Assembly: GCF_015732285.1 (NCBI RefSeq)
Contig: NZ_WIQU01000065.1
Coordinates: 133,058 to 197,057 of the forward strand
Source: Pectinatus frisingensis
Lineage (GTDB): Bacteria; Bacillota; Negativicutes; Selenomonadales; Selenomonadaceae
Direction: 5' to 3'
Length of the DNA: 64,000 nt
Part shown: positions 10,174-19,374 of the stretch, piece by piece
Layout: each line of letters begins with the position of its first letter
Numbering within the stretch: position 1 is the stretch's first letter
Position numbers and translations under genes: made by a program
Notes under the pieces: generated by a model
The model's database searches: none
Seen by the model: only the letters and a program-made list of their open reading frames with translations
Told to the model about the DNA's origin: nothing

Positions 10174-11255
10174 AAACGGTGCGGGTTGAACTGGGAAAAA
10201 ATAGTTATGATATTCATATTGGTAATAATTTAAATAAAACGATAGAAAAATTTTTTTTACAAGGTAAATTTTCCCATATTGCGCTTTTGGTATCTGACAG
10301 TAATGTGGGTCCGCTATATGGTGATAAAATAAAAAGGGTGCTTGAAAAGGCCGGTTTTTGCGTGGTGATGTTTTTTATTAAAGCAGGAGAATCATCTAAG
10401 TCATGGGATGTAGCAAAGCAGCTTTACACTGAAGCAATTAAAAGTGGTTTAGATAGAAAATCTCCGATAGTTGCCCTTGGAGGCGGAGTCGTTGGGGATA
10501 TAACAGGATTTATTGCAGCTACTTATATGCGTGGAGTGCCATTTGTACAAATTCCGACAAGCTTATTGGCTTATGTTGATTCATCAGTAGGTGGAAAAGT
10601 TGCTATTAATCATTCAATGGGAAAAAATTTGATTGGTGCTTTTTATCAGCCTGAAGCTGTGTTTATAGATCTTGATATGATTAAAACCATGCCAAACAGG
10701 GAAATATCAACCGGATTGGCGGAAGTGATAAAATATGGATTAATTTATGATAAGGAATTTTTTGCATATATAGAAAGTCACGTTAAGGAAATTTTTGCTT
10801 TAAATAATGAGGTGCTCACATATATTACAGCCAAATCGTGCGAAATTAAGGCTGCTGTGGTAAGCAAGGATGAAAAGGAAATGGGATTGAGAGCAATCTT
10901 GAATTTCGGGCACACTATCGGACATGCTATTGAAAGGGAGACTAAATATGATGTTTATAATCATGGTGAAGCAATAGCTATTGGAATGGTAGGGGTATCA
11001 ATAATAAGCCGTGAATTAGGATTACTTGATCCGACAGTAGTACAGAAAATTCATCATATATTGGAAATATGCCATTTGCCGCAAACATGTCATGCGTGTA
11101 CTGAAGATGGGATTTATCAGGACCTTTTTCATGATAAGAAAACGATAGGAAAGAAAATAAACTGGGTATTATTGGATGAAATAGGTAAGGTACATCTGTC
11201 TGATAATGTCAGTGAACTAATAGTACGTAAAGCAATAAAATCTATATTGGCGTAA
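10170..11255 (+). CDS. aroB: 3-Dehydroquinate synthase
   Basis: NAD- and metal-dependent cyclisation of DAHP to 3-dehydroquinate. NAD-binding GGGVVGDITGFIAATYMRG, conserved PTSLLAYVDSSVGGK and GKNLIGAFYQP, and the metal ligands: Glu in AEVIKYGLI, His in NFGHTIGHA, and His in NHGEAIAIGM. 361 residues. TTG start overlapping the aroK TGA, with GCGGAGG about 10 nt upstream. Last gene of the aro operon, followed directly by a strong terminator. Confidence 0.95.
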   Translation: MKTVRVELGKNSYDIHIGNNLNKTIEKFFLQGKFSHIALLVSDSNVGPLYGDKIKRVLEKAGFCVVMFFIKAGESSKSWDVAKQLYTEAIKSGLDRKSPIVALGGGVVGDITGFIAATYMRGVPFVQIPTSLLAYVDSSVGGKVAINHSMGKNLIGAFYQPEAVFIDLDMIKTMPNREISTGLAEVIKYGLIYDKEFFAYIESHVKEIFALNNEVLTYITAKSCEIKAAVVSKDEKEMGLRAILNFGHTIGHAIERETKYDVYNHGEAIAIGMVGVSIISRELGLLDPTVVQKIHHILEICHLPQTCHACTEDGIYQDLFHDKKTIGKKINWVLLDEIGKVHLSDNVSELIVRKAIKSILA

Positions 11256-11256
11256 A

Positions 11257-11312
11257 AAAAGTGTCGTTTGAACATTAAAAAATATATTGGAATTTGTTCA
11301 AACGACACTTTT
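11257..11312. terminator. Bidirectional terminator between aroB and iadA
   Basis: Perfect 17-bp stem (11257-11273 with 11296-11312), arms containing GTGTCGTTTGAAC, with A-run and T-run on the outer sides. It serves the two convergent genes. Confidence 0.92.
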
Positions 11313-11335
11313 TATTTATAAAAATGGTTTTAGGA

Positions 11336-12526
11336 TTATAGACTATTTTGTTCAAATGTACCGAATACGATAGCTTGTCCGTTATCTACCATATGTTGGC
11401 CGCGAGCCCATACATGTTTCAGCTGAAAATCTTTGTCTACAACAGTGAAATCGGCATCAAACGATTCTTTTACCTGACCTTTTTGTGATAATTTAAGAAT
11501 ACCGGCGACATTGCTGGTGACAAATTTTATAGCGGTATCTGGAGCAATTTTTTCTGTTTTTATCATGTCACGAATTTCCTGCAGCATGGATTTTTGACTG
11601 GCTACGCCTACACCGATGGTATTGCCGGTGGCATCGAACAATGGTACACTGCCGTTGCCATCGGAACTCATAGTGATATTGGTAGTAGCAACGCCGTTTT
11701 CTAAAGCACGCTTAGCAGCTTGACTGGGTTTTACTGCCTGTACTGAACCGGATTCCGGACTTACGCCGGAAGTTATGTCCATAATACCACCTTGTTTTGC
11801 CCACTTAATACCTTCAATTAAAAGTTGTTGATTACGATTGATATGAGTAGGAATAAATTGTGATTTTGGTATTTCACTATTAGCCGTTATTTCAAAAAGC
11901 ATACTGAGCCCTGATTTACCGTCTCCTATATGCATATCTACAATACCGGCTTTGGAACTGAGCATACCGCCGACGCGTGCCTGTGCGGCCAGATTTTTAT
12001 ATTCCTGACAAGTCGGCTGCGCTGAACGATGATCGGACATGGCAATTTCACCAGTGCCGATTATTTTATCAATTATAATTATATCACTACGCACACTGCC
12101 GGTTATAGTGGGAGTAGGAAGTTCATAGGCACCGGTATACATATAGGCCGATATTCCTTCGGCACATAGGCCGCGTGTTTTGGCTAAAAGATTGATGACA
12201 CTGCGAGTTGTGCCGTCTGTACCGAGACAACCGACGACGGTAGTAACGCCGGATGTAGTGATTTGTGATAAAAGAATTTCCGGTGTTCTGGTTGCAAAAC
12301 CGCCTTCCCCGCCACCACCGGTTATATGTACATGACTGTCAATGAAGCCCGGCATGAGGATACAGTCTGTTAGATCAACTATTTGACAGGGATAATTAGT
12401 TGGTGCCGTAGCAGTAGGACAGACAGCAGCAATTTTATCGCCGGCAATAAGTATGTTTTGTATTCCTATATCCCGCGGGGCAAATACTCTGGCACCGCAT
12501 AATAGAGTAAAAAATGGTTTTGTCAT
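11336..12526 (-). CDS. iadA: Beta-aspartyl (isoaspartyl) dipeptidase
   Basis: Amidohydrolase-superfamily zinc enzyme that splits isoaspartyl dipeptides, salvaging damaged protein fragments. The HxH metal motif appears in PGFIDSHVHITGGGGEGG; further ligands are probably in DMHIGDGKSG and PTHINRN, and SSDGNGSVP matches the family's late Asp segment. 396 residues, standard. A glycine-rich GGGGEGG loop distinguishes this family from other amidohydrolases. ATG behind AAAGGAG. It appears monocistronic, with no related neighbour. Confidence 0.9.
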   Translation of the reverse strand: MTKPFFTLLCGARVFAPRDIGIQNILIAGDKIAAVCPTATAPTNYPCQIVDLTDCILMPGFIDSHVHITGGGGEGGFATRTPEILLSQITTSGVTTVVGCLGTDGTTRSVINLLAKTRGLCAEGISAYMYTGAYELPTPTITGSVRSDIIIIDKIIGTGEIAMSDHRSAQPTCQEYKNLAAQARVGGMLSSKAGIVDMHIGDGKSGLSMLFEITANSEIPKSQFIPTHINRNQQLLIEGIKWAKQGGIMDITSGVSPESGSVQAVKPSQAAKRALENGVATTNITMSSDGNGSVPLFDATGNTIGVGVASQKSMLQEIRDMIKTEKIAPDTAIKFVTSNVAGILKLSQKGQVKESFDADFTVVDKDFQLKHVWARGQHMVDNGQAIVFGTFEQNSL

Positions 12527-12736
12527 AATGAGACTCCTTTCAATTTAAAAAAATAGTAATATGAAATGCATTACCCATATTGAAGCTAATGCATTGATAA
12601 TACAGAGTTAGGTTTTTTATAATTATATGCAGATTTTTTGCTGGCAGACTATGTATGCGATGTTATCCGGTTTACGGAAGATAGTTACCATACAATGAAT
12701 AAAATTAGACAATTAAGGGAAATCGTTTATCAAATA

Positions 12737-12780
12737 AAAATACTCTTGCCATAGATTTTATATTACGGCAAGAGTATTTT
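12737..12780 (-). terminator. Intrinsic terminator of the DUF1858 gene
   Basis: 14-bp perfect stem (12737-12750 with 12767-12780; arms AAAATACTCTTGCC and its complement) just beyond the minus-strand gene ending at 12799. The rest of the 270-nt gap to iadA holds no gene; a 7-bp ATGCATT/AATGCAT repeat (about 12566-12594) is the only other structure seen. Confidence 0.85.
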
Positions 12781-12798
12781 TACGAATAACAGTACTAG

Positions 12799-13014
12799 TT
12801 AAGCTTGGGCATCGGCATCGGCAACTTCATTGAGATTTGCCATTAATTTTTCGATATCAATACCATGTGCCATGGCACCTTGTTCAATATTTTCAAAATG
12901 GGCGGCAGCGCAACCAATGCAGCCCATGCCGGACATAGCAAATACATCGACTGTTTCAGGATATTTTTGTACTACTTCCATAATGCTCATATCTTTAGTG
13001 ATAGTCACAATCAT
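12799..13014 (-). CDS. DUF1858 small redox-type protein
   Basis: 71 residues, DUF1858 domain. This family is found alone or fused to hybrid-cluster or iron-sulfur proteins in anaerobes and is thought to act in redox or metal chemistry; function is not established. The conserved centre is GMGCIGCAAAHFE with a CxxC pair (Cys32 and Cys35), followed by ENIEQGAMAHGID. Strong GGAGG upstream (on the minus strand, just right of 13014). Single-gene unit with its own terminator. Confidence 0.8.
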   Translation of the reverse strand: MIVTITKDMSIMEVVQKYPETVDVFAMSGMGCIGCAAAHFENIEQGAMAHGIDIEKLMANLNEVADADAQA

Positions 13015-13133
13015 TACCTCCCTAATAAGTAATAAACTACAATATTATTATACCACATTTCATATTTCGTTTGCCAAATTTTTCTATTCGAGTTAAAATA
13101 TTACAATAATAGTTTATAAAGTTTATCTATTTA

Positions 13134-13964
13134 ATGAGAAAGGCGGTATCAAGCTGTACTGCTATGTTTTTATTAGGACCTGTACATATATATTGGTATG
13201 GATTAACCATTAGCCTGGCTATAGTTATTGGATTATTGATAACATGGGGTAATGTCAAAAAACATCATGAGGATTTTTCTGTAGTTATTGATATACTGCT
13301 TTGGTGTATACCATTGGGGATAGTGTTTGGGCGTGGTCTGTATGTTATTTTTCATTGGCAGATATTTAGTGACAGGCTCTTGAACATTTTTTTGCTCAGT
13401 GGCGGTGGCTTATCAATATATGGAGCTTTTATCGGTTTTTTATGCGGCACGGTATTTTATTTATATCTGACGGGAAGAAATTTCTGGTACTGGATGGATA
13501 TATTTTTACCCGGGATGATTGCCTGCCTAATTGTTTATCAGATAGGTAATTTTTGTATGCAAAATACGATAGGGACACCTTTACCGGTAAGTTACGACAA
13601 TGATCATAGTATTGCAGAGTACATTGATTTTAAACAGAGGCCTACCGGTTTTGAGGGATATTTATATTTCAGGCCGGTGGCTTTATATCAGGCAGTGGTA
13701 TTGGGTGTTATATTTTTAGTGTCTTTATTACTTACTGCGGTGCAGTTGAAATATTCACGAATTCAGCAGGGAAATATATTTTTATCATGCATGGTGTTGA
13801 TTGCTCTATGCCGTTTTGTTTTCGGGTTTATGTATCTTTCAAGCAATACATCAGTAATTTTGCATTCGGGTCAATATTTTGCGCTGATATTAATAGCGTG
13901 CTGTCTTATTATTTATTGGTTGCGGCGGCGCGCTTTTCAAAGGGAAAAAACATATCATTATTAA
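13134..13964 (+). CDS. Degenerate Lgt-family membrane protein
   Basis: Resembles prolipoprotein diacylglyceryl transferase (Lgt): start FLLGPVHIYWYGL, about seven membrane segments, GRGLY, GGLSIYGAFIGF and IGNF in family order. Key residues are changed: His103 (E. coli numbering) is Tyr96, Arg143 of GRIGNF is Gln136 (YQIGNF), the Glu of the NGE segment is Asn, and the family HPxQLYE reads RPVALYQ. Asn139 (Asn146) remains. It is therefore probably not the housekeeping Lgt but a paralogue with altered or lost activity (inference). Homology begins at Met11 (13164); no good ribosome site is seen for either start. An ASCH gene follows 47 nt later. Confidence 0.7.
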   Translation: MRKAVSSCTAMFLLGPVHIYWYGLTISLAIVIGLLITWGNVKKHHEDFSVVIDILLWCIPLGIVFGRGLYVIFHWQIFSDRLLNIFLLSGGGLSIYGAFIGFLCGTVFYLYLTGRNFWYWMDIFLPGMIACLIVYQIGNFCMQNTIGTPLPVSYDNDHSIAEYIDFKQRPTGFEGYLYFRPVALYQAVVLGVIFLVSLLLTAVQLKYSRIQQGNIFLSCMVLIALCRFVFGFMYLSSNTSVILHSGQYFALILIACCLIIYWLRRRAFQREKTYHY

Positions 13965-14011
13965 ATATTATACATAGAGGATATTATTATCCTACGATAG
14001 GAGAGATAATT

Positions 14012-14356
14012 ATGATGGCATTAAATTTTCAAGCCCCCAAGCATGAAAAACTTTTAATGGCTAGAAAGAAAAATTGTACTATATGGTTGGGAGATGTAAG
14101 TAAACAATATCCGGAAAATTCATTGGTTTGGATAACTACCGGGGCAAAATTTCAATACAAAAAGAAATTATTTGTGGCTTTTTTAGATAAAGTCCAAGTT
14201 AAAAAAATGTCTGAATTGACATCAGAAGATCTTGATCACCAAAATCCGGAAATTGCGACACGTGAAGATTTGATTGCTGACTTTGAAGGTATTTATAAAA
14301 AAAGAATTACTATGGATGATACCGTTACCGTTATATATTTTTCAGAAGTATTATAA
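14012..14356 (+). CDS. ASCH-domain protein
   Basis: 114 residues resembling the ASCH (PUA-like) fold: early Gly/Asp strand CTIWLGDVSKQYPENSLVWITTG, a middle strand KLFVAFLDKVQVKKMSELT and a C-terminal DTVTVIYFSEVL. ASCH proteins are proposed RNA-binding or RNA-processing regulators; some hydrolyse N4-acetylcytidine. Specific function unknown. ATG at 14012 (MMALNF) behind TAGGAGAG; a longer open frame upstream overlaps the Lgt-like gene and is not used. Followed by a clear terminator. Confidence 0.65.
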   Translation: MMALNFQAPKHEKLLMARKKNCTIWLGDVSKQYPENSLVWITTGAKFQYKKKLFVAFLDKVQVKKMSELTSEDLDHQNPEIATREDLIADFEGIYKKRITMDDTVTVIYFSEVL

Positions 14357-14363
14357 TATGATA

Positions 14364-14400
14364 AATAGTGCCCTTGGTTATAAATACCAAGGGCACTATT
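14364..14400. terminator. Terminator between convergent ASCH and SHOCT genes
   Basis: 15-bp perfect stem (14364-14378 with 14386-14400; arm AATAGTGCCCTTGGT) around a 7-nt loop, with AT-rich flanks. Confidence 0.88.
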
Positions 14401-14436
14401 ATTGATATATTTGAACTAGTTATATAAAAACAACAT

Positions 14437-14691
14437 TTATTCCAGTTCTTTTTTCATCCGCTGGAACTCTTCACTGCTGATTTCACCTTTGGCATAACGT
14501 TGTTTTAATATTTCCATGGCATCATTTTGTTGGTTAAAGTTATGGTAATTGCCACGAAATGCAGCTTTGAAAAGCCAAATTGCTGCCATGATTATGAGAA
14601 TAGTGAATGCCAGGTGAGTTATCAGGCCGAAGCCTGCTCCCAGCCAGCCCATACCGCCGCCGAACGGTCCGCCAAAACCATATCCCATCAT
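14437..14691 (-). CDS. Small membrane protein with SHOCT domain
   Basis: 84 residues. The N-terminus is Gly/Phe-rich (GYGFGGPFGGGMGW), followed by one membrane helix (about 22-45, LITHLAFTILIIMAAIWLF) and a C-terminal SHOCT motif (DAMEILKQRYAKGEISSEEFQRMKKELE). SHOCT is a short oligomerisation module at protein ends. Many anaerobes carry such proteins; the function is unknown. Strong GAGGAGG upstream. Confidence 0.8.
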   Translation of the reverse strand: MMGYGFGGPFGGGMGWLGAGFGLITHLAFTILIIMAAIWLFKAAFRGNYHNFNQQNDAMEILKQRYAKGEISSEEFQRMKKELE

Positions 14692-14912
14692 GTTGATGCA
14701 CCTCCTCTTTCTTAGATGATATCATTATATAATGATATTGTGAAATTTTTGTGGAAAAAATATGGAAATTTGATGAGTAAAATAGTAAACAATAAATGTG
14801 CCATATTAATAATAAAAAATATCAAGAATTATCTTGAATCTGTTTTATAAATATAATTGTATAAAATATAGATGCAGTGGTACCTTTTATTATTTTTCAC
14901 TTTAGGGGAAGA
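14692..14912. other. AT-rich gap, no gene seen
   Basis: Leader and upstream region of the SHOCT gene. Very AT-rich, with only short broken frames. Together with repeat copy B to its right it forms a 404-nt stretch without a gene up to rodA. Confidence 0.6.
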
Positions 14913-15046
14913 TGTTGTCGCACGTAATCCATTTTTCATTCATAAATATGTAATATTTTGTTATTGTTGTCCGTTATTAGAAATGGTTGTAAATCATATA
15001 GTGATGGTGGGATGCATTTTCGAGGACAATGCCGTTCAGTAACAAA
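14913..15046. repeat. Interspersed palindromic repeat, copy B (decayed)
   Basis: Matches copy A in its left part (GTCGCACGTAATCC, then TTTTTCATTCATAAATATG) and right part (GATGCATTTTCGAGGACAATGCCGTTC), but the outermost bases no longer pair and the central hairpin has changed. It lies between the 3' end of rodA and the 5' side of the SHOCT gene, the only copy not between two convergent genes. Confidence 0.7.
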
Positions 15047-15095
15047 TAATATTTATAAATTGATAAGTGACACATGATGTGTAATTATTCTAATA

Positions 15096-16205
15096 TTAAA
15101 ACATGAGCTGTTGCCGATTGTTATAAATATTTAACAATAATCCCGCTGCCAGTACATTGGTTATCAGCGAGCTTACCCCGTAACTGATAAAAGGAAGCGG
15201 AATACCTGTGACAGGCATAATACCGATAGTCATACCTACATTTACTAATACATGGAAGGCCAGCATTGAGTTTATTCCAACGGCCAAAAGCATACCAAGA
15301 TTATCACTTGCCTCACGGGCAATTTTTATTCCGCGCCATAGGATAAATAGAAAAATCAGCAAGACTATCGCTGCTCCGATAAAACCAGTTTCCTCCCCGA
15401 TAACGGCAAAAATGAAATCAGTATGATTTTCTGGAAGAAAATTAAGCTGACTTTGTGTGCCATGGAAGAGCCCCTTTCCATATAAAAGACCTGACCCGAT
15501 AGCTATTTTTGATTGAATTATGTGATAGCCGGAGCCCAAAGGATCAATATTAGGATTTATAAATACCATAATGCGCATTTTTTGATACTCTTTTAAAAAA
15601 TGCCAGATAATTGGCAGACATGAAAGTCCGGCACCAAATATAACGCCGATTATTTTCATGTTGACACCGGCAGCAAATATCATTCCGAAAAAAATTGCCA
15701 AAAAAACTAATGCTGTTCCGAGGTCAGGCTGGGTGACGACAAGTGCAAATGGAATTACCATATATAAAGCAACTGGCAGTAATTCCTTAAAAGTATTTAG
15801 TTTGCCAACACGATTTTCAAGTAAAACAGCCAGAGAGATTATCATTATTAGTTTGGAAAATTCTGAAGGCTGAAAGCTGATCGGGCCAAGTTGAATCCAA
15901 CGTTGCGCTCCTAAGGCTGAATGTCCGGCAATATCAACGGCTAAAAGCAAAAGTGCATTGAAGATGTACAGCTTGTTGCCCAGTGGCTGCAGCATTCGAT
16001 AGTCAAATTTCATCATTAAAAAAACCAAAACTGCACCTACTAGTGCGAATATGCTTTGCCGCTGAACGTACCAATAACGTTCGCTGCTGGGGGTATTTAT
16101 GTGAGTGGCACTGCCTATAATGACGATGCCGATTAATATTAAAATAATGATTGCTATGATCAAAGGGACATCTATACGGCGGAAAAGTCTGCTGTTGGTA
16201 AACAT
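15096..16205 (-). CDS. rodA: Rod-shape SEDS glycosyltransferase RodA
   Basis: SEDS-family peptidoglycan polymerase of the elongation machinery, an inner-membrane protein with about ten helices. Hallmarks: FSKLIMIISLA, VVTQPDLGTALVFLAIFFG with the essential Asp, NFLPENHTDFIFAVIGEE and the C-terminal PFISYGVSSLITN. The early RRIDVPLIIAIIILILIGI and the length (369) fit RodA better than FtsW. It stands alone; no PBP2 or mre genes lie nearby. Confidence 0.88.
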   Translation of the reverse strand: MFTNSRLFRRIDVPLIIAIIILILIGIVIIGSATHINTPSSERYWYVQRQSIFALVGAVLVFLMMKFDYRMLQPLGNKLYIFNALLLLAVDIAGHSALGAQRWIQLGPISFQPSEFSKLIMIISLAVLLENRVGKLNTFKELLPVALYMVIPFALVVTQPDLGTALVFLAIFFGMIFAAGVNMKIIGVIFGAGLSCLPIIWHFLKEYQKMRIMVFINPNIDPLGSGYHIIQSKIAIGSGLLYGKGLFHGTQSQLNFLPENHTDFIFAVIGEETGFIGAAIVLLIFLFILWRGIKIAREASDNLGMLLAVGINSMLAFHVLVNVGMTIGIMPVTGIPLPFISYGVSSLITNVLAAGLLLNIYNNRQQLMF

Positions 16206-16293
16206 TGTGCCCTAATTGCCTCCTGTATATTGTTGTTTATGGTGGAATGTAAAATAAACTTGCTGAATTAAGTTTCGCTTTATATTCTAAGAC

Positions 16294-16327
16294 AAAAGCA
16301 GTGGAATGTAAATATCCCGCTGCTTTT
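16294..16327 (-). terminator. Terminator downstream of yfcE-type gene
   Basis: AAAAGCAG(TGG) pairs with (CCC)GCTGCTTTT across a short loop; the minus-strand transcript ends in TTTT. Placed 25 nt past the phosphodiesterase stop. Confidence 0.65.
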
Positions 16328-16351
16328 TATAATGCGTAGGTTTAGTAAATT

Positions 16352-16909
16352 TTATTTATCCAGTGAAAGTATGGTTTTACCGGTATCAATATCAACAATA
16401 TAAATTTTGGTGTCGGTTAGAATGGCGACAGTTTGACGATGATCAGTACGTTTACTTAAAGCGGGTGAACCGGGGTTAAGAAATATAGTATTTCCCCGTT
16501 TTTCCAATACGTTAATATGGACGTGACCGCTTATAAATAAATCGGCTTTGAAATGAGCTGCCATAGAATCCTTTTCTTGGTCACTCATTACATGATGACC
16601 GTGTGTAGTGACGATTTTAAAACCGTCGATTATGACATAAGTATATGGAGCTTGAATAGGACTATTCAAAACTAATGTATCAACTTCACTGTCACAATTG
16701 CCCTTGCAGATGATTGTTGGCATAGGCAGACTGTTTATTTTTTCGGCAAGTTTAGCCGGATTATAATCCGGTAATATAGGATTGCGTGGTCCATGATAAA
16801 GAACGTCACCGGCGTGAATTATCATGTCAGCATCTTTGAAAAATTTATCATAAGCAAGTGTGAAACGTTCGACGCAGCCATGTGTGTCGCTTATAATACC
16901 GATTTTCAA
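16352..16909 (-). CDS. yfcE: YfcE/MJ0936-family metallophosphoesterase
   Basis: Calcineurin-like phosphodiesterase, 185 residues. Two-metal ligands in order: ISDTHG (8-12), IIHAGDV, KGNCD, THGHH, and SGHVHIN. YfcE hydrolyses artificial bis-phosphodiesters; the natural substrate is unknown. TTG start with AAAGGGG upstream. 28 nt after ribH on the same strand, so possibly the last gene of the riboflavin transcript. Confidence 0.88.
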   Translation of the reverse strand: MKIGIISDTHGCVERFTLAYDKFFKDADMIIHAGDVLYHGPRNPILPDYNPAKLAEKINSLPMPTIICKGNCDSEVDTLVLNSPIQAPYTYVIIDGFKIVTTHGHHVMSDQEKDSMAAHFKADLFISGHVHINVLEKRGNTIFLNPGSPALSKRTDHRQTVAILTDTKIYIVDIDTGKTILSLDK

Positions 16910-16937
16910 AAGTATCAGCCCCTTTAAAGATAGTAGA

Positions 16938-17402
16938 TTATAATTTTTTCAATAGATCAGCCATTTCGATGGCACTCATGGCAGCATCAGAACCCTTGTT
17001 GCCAGCCTTGGTACCGGCACGTTCAACGGCTTGTTCAATATTTTCCGTGGTCAGCACGCCGAATATTGTCGGTACGCCGGTTGAGAGTCCAACTGCTGCG
17101 ACACCTTTAGAAACCTCATTACAGACGTAATCATAATGCGATGTCGAACCACGAATGACAGATCCCAGACAAATGACAGCGTCATATTTATTGCTTTGGG
17201 CCATTTTTTTGGCGATGAGAGGAATTTCAAATGCACCGGGAACCCACGCTACAGTAATAGCCGATTCATCACTATCATGACGTGTTAGTGTATCAAGTGC
17301 TCCAGAAAGTAATTTACTGGTTATAAATTCGTTGAAACGGGCGACAACGATGCCAAATTTTAACCCCTTTGCAGATAGATGACCTTCAATTATTTTTGCC
17401 AT
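16938..17402 (-). CDS. ribH: 6,7-Dimethyl-8-ribityllumazine synthase
   Basis: Condenses 5-amino-6-ribitylamino-uracil with 3,4-dihydroxy-2-butanone 4-phosphate, the penultimate riboflavin step; forms icosahedral or pentameric shells. Conserved [40 protein letters not shown] (with the catalytic His), [15 protein letters not shown] and GNKGSDAA. 154 residues, typical. 44 nt after ribBA in the rib operon. Confidence 0.96.
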   Translation of the reverse strand: MAKIIEGHLSAKGLKFGIVVARFNEFITSKLLSGALDTLTRHDSDESAITVAWVPGAFEIPLIAKKMAQSNKYDAVICLGSVIRGSTSHYDYVCNEVSKGVAAVGLSTGVPTIFGVLTTENIEQAVERAGTKAGNKGSDAAMSAIEMADLLKKL

Positions 17403-17446
17403 ATCATTATTCCTCCAATATATTATAAATAATTATTTTATCGTTA

Positions 17447-18652
17447 TCAGGCATTTTTGAGAAGATGTCCCATTTTTTCCTTTTTAGTTTCCAGATATTT
17501 GGCGTCAAAAGCGTTGGCGGGAATTTCCAAAGGTACTCTTTCAACTATTTCCAAGCCGTATCCTTCAAGTCCTGCTCTTTTTTCAGGATTATTGGTCATC
17601 AATCTGATGCTGGTCAACCCGAGATCGGATAAAATCTGGGCTCCAATACCATAATCACGCATATCTGGTTCAAATCCTAATAAAACATTGGCTTCTACAG
17701 TGTCCTTACCTTTATCCTGCAAAGCATAAGCGCGTATTTTATTAGCAAGCCCGATACCGCGGCCTTCCTGACGCATATAAAGGACAACACCTTCACCCGT
17801 TTTTTCAATGCGGCGTAAGGCCGTTGCCAGTTGGTCACCGCAATCGCAGCGCATTGAACCAAGTACATCACCGGTAAGGCATTCGGAATGAACACGCACC
17901 AGAACATTTTTTTTGCCGCGCACATCACCCTTTATGATAGCGATATGGCATTTACCATCAAGCTGGCTTTCATAAGCAATTATTTTAAACATGCCGTATT
18001 TACTGGGAAAGTTAGCTTCAGCAGCTTTTTTTATAAAGCATTCGGTGTTTTTGCGATATTTTATTAGTTCGGCTACCGTGATGAAAGATAAATTATTTTC
18101 CCTGGCAAATTTGTATAGTTCAGGTGTACGAGCCATATGTCCGTCCGTACTCATTATTTCACAGCATATACCAGCTGGTTTCAAACCGGCAAGTCTGGCA
18201 AGATCAACAGTCGCTTCAGTGTGACCGGTACGGCGCATCACACCGCCTTCGACAGCACGCAGTGGGAAAATGTGGCCGGGACGGCGTAAATCGGTTGGTT
18301 TGGTATTTGACTCGACCATTTTGCGAACAGTTAGTGCTCGTTCAAAAGCCGAGATACCGGTGGTGGTGTCAACGTGATCAACAGTTACGGTGAAAGCTGT
18401 TTCGTGGTTATCTGTATTGTTGGCAACCATGGGGGTCAGTTCAAGCTTATCAGCAAGCGCTCCGTCCATAGGCATACAGATAAGTCCTTTGGCATGTGTG
18501 GCCATAAAATTCATTATTTCTGGTGTTACTTTTTCTGCCGGGGCAATCAAATCCCCCTCATTTTCCCGATCTTCATCGTCTACGACAAGAACCATTTTAC
18601 CATTTTTAAAATCATCTATTGCTTTTTCTATAGAATCAAATTTTATTTCCAC
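17447..18652 (-). CDS. ribBA: Bifunctional DHBP synthase / GTP cyclohydrolase II
   Basis: The N-terminal half (about 1-200) is 3,4-dihydroxy-2-butanone-4-phosphate synthase, with [22 protein letters not shown] and [16 protein letters not shown]. The C-terminal half (about 205-395) is GTP cyclohydrolase II, with the zinc site [20 protein letters not shown] and RQEGRGIGL. The two halves supply both precursors of riboflavin. The GTG at 18652 ([12 protein letters not shown]) is preferred: AGAGGG lies 7 nt upstream and homology begins there; an in-frame TTG at 18670 would add six residues. Confidence 0.95.
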   Translation of the reverse strand: MEIKFDSIEKAIDDFKNGKMVLVVDDEDRENEGDLIAPAEKVTPEIMNFMATHAKGLICMPMDGALADKLELTPMVANNTDNHETAFTVTVDHVDTTTGISAFERALTVRKMVESNTKPTDLRRPGHIFPLRAVEGGVMRRTGHTEATVDLARLAGLKPAGICCEIMSTDGHMARTPELYKFARENNLSFITVAELIKYRKNTECFIKKAAEANFPSKYGMFKIIAYESQLDGKCHIAIIKGDVRGKKNVLVRVHSECLTGDVLGSMRCDCGDQLATALRRIEKTGEGVVLYMRQEGRGIGLANKIRAYALQDKGKDTVEANVLLGFEPDMRDYGIGAQILSDLGLTSIRLMTNNPEKRAGLEGYGLEIVERVPLEIPANAFDAKYLETKKEKMGHLLKNA

Positions 18653-18720
18653 AAAGAGCCCTCTTTTCAAGTTATTTTATTATAAAATAGTTTTTTATTG
18701 TAAATATTGGGCGTAACAAT

Positions 18721-19374
18721 TTAATAAAAACCATTTTTTTGTAAAAAATCAGTATTTAAGGCAGATATTGCTGGTGTTTTGTCGGTATCTACAGATAATA
18801 ATTTTTCTATGTATTTGCCTATTATATCTGTTTCAACATTAACTATTGCACCAATTTTTTTTTGCCCGATAGTGCTTACTGCTGCAGTATGAGGAATAAG
18901 TGAAACCACAAATTTATGTGCATCAACATCGACTACCGTTAAACTAATACCATCGATAGCAACCGAACCTTTTTTTACGATATAGCGCAGTAGCTGTGGG
19001 GTGGCAGACAGGGTGACTATTATAGCATTATCTTCAGATTTTTTCTGTATAATTTTACCAGTGCCGTCGATATGACCGCTCATAATGTGACCGCCTAAAC
19101 GGGAAGTTATTTGCAAGGCCCGTTCTAAGTTGACAGGACTGCCGGTTTTTAACTCGGATAGTGATGTTTTTCGCACTGATTCCGGCATGACGTCAGCTGA
19201 GAAAAAATGAGCGTTACAGTCAGTAACGGTAAGGCAAGTACCATTTACGGCAATACTGTCACCAATATTGACATCCGTTAAAATTTTTTTGGCATTGATG
19301 ACAAGTTGCACTGATGCAGTTCCAAAGTGCATTTGCCGGATGCTGCCGATTTCTTCAATTATTCCTGTGAACAA
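18721..19374 (-). CDS. ribE: Riboflavin synthase, alpha chain
   Basis: Dismutates two lumazine molecules into riboflavin. It has the two lumazine-binding repeats: the first begins MFTGIIEEIG with NGTCLTV, the second begins GHIMSGHIDGTGKI with DGISLTV. 217 residues. TTG start located inside the last codons of ribD (overlap 19359-19374), behind GGAGG. Second gene of the operon. Confidence 0.95.
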   Translation of the reverse strand: MFTGIIEEIGSIRQMHFGTASVQLVINAKKILTDVNIGDSIAVNGTCLTVTDCNAHFFSADVMPESVRKTSLSELKTGSPVNLERALQITSRLGGHIMSGHIDGTGKIIQKKSEDNAIIVTLSATPQLLRYIVKKGSVAIDGISLTVVDVDAHKFVVSLIPHTAAVSTIGQKKIGAIVNVETDIIGKYIEKLLSVDTDKTPAISALNTDFLQKNGFY

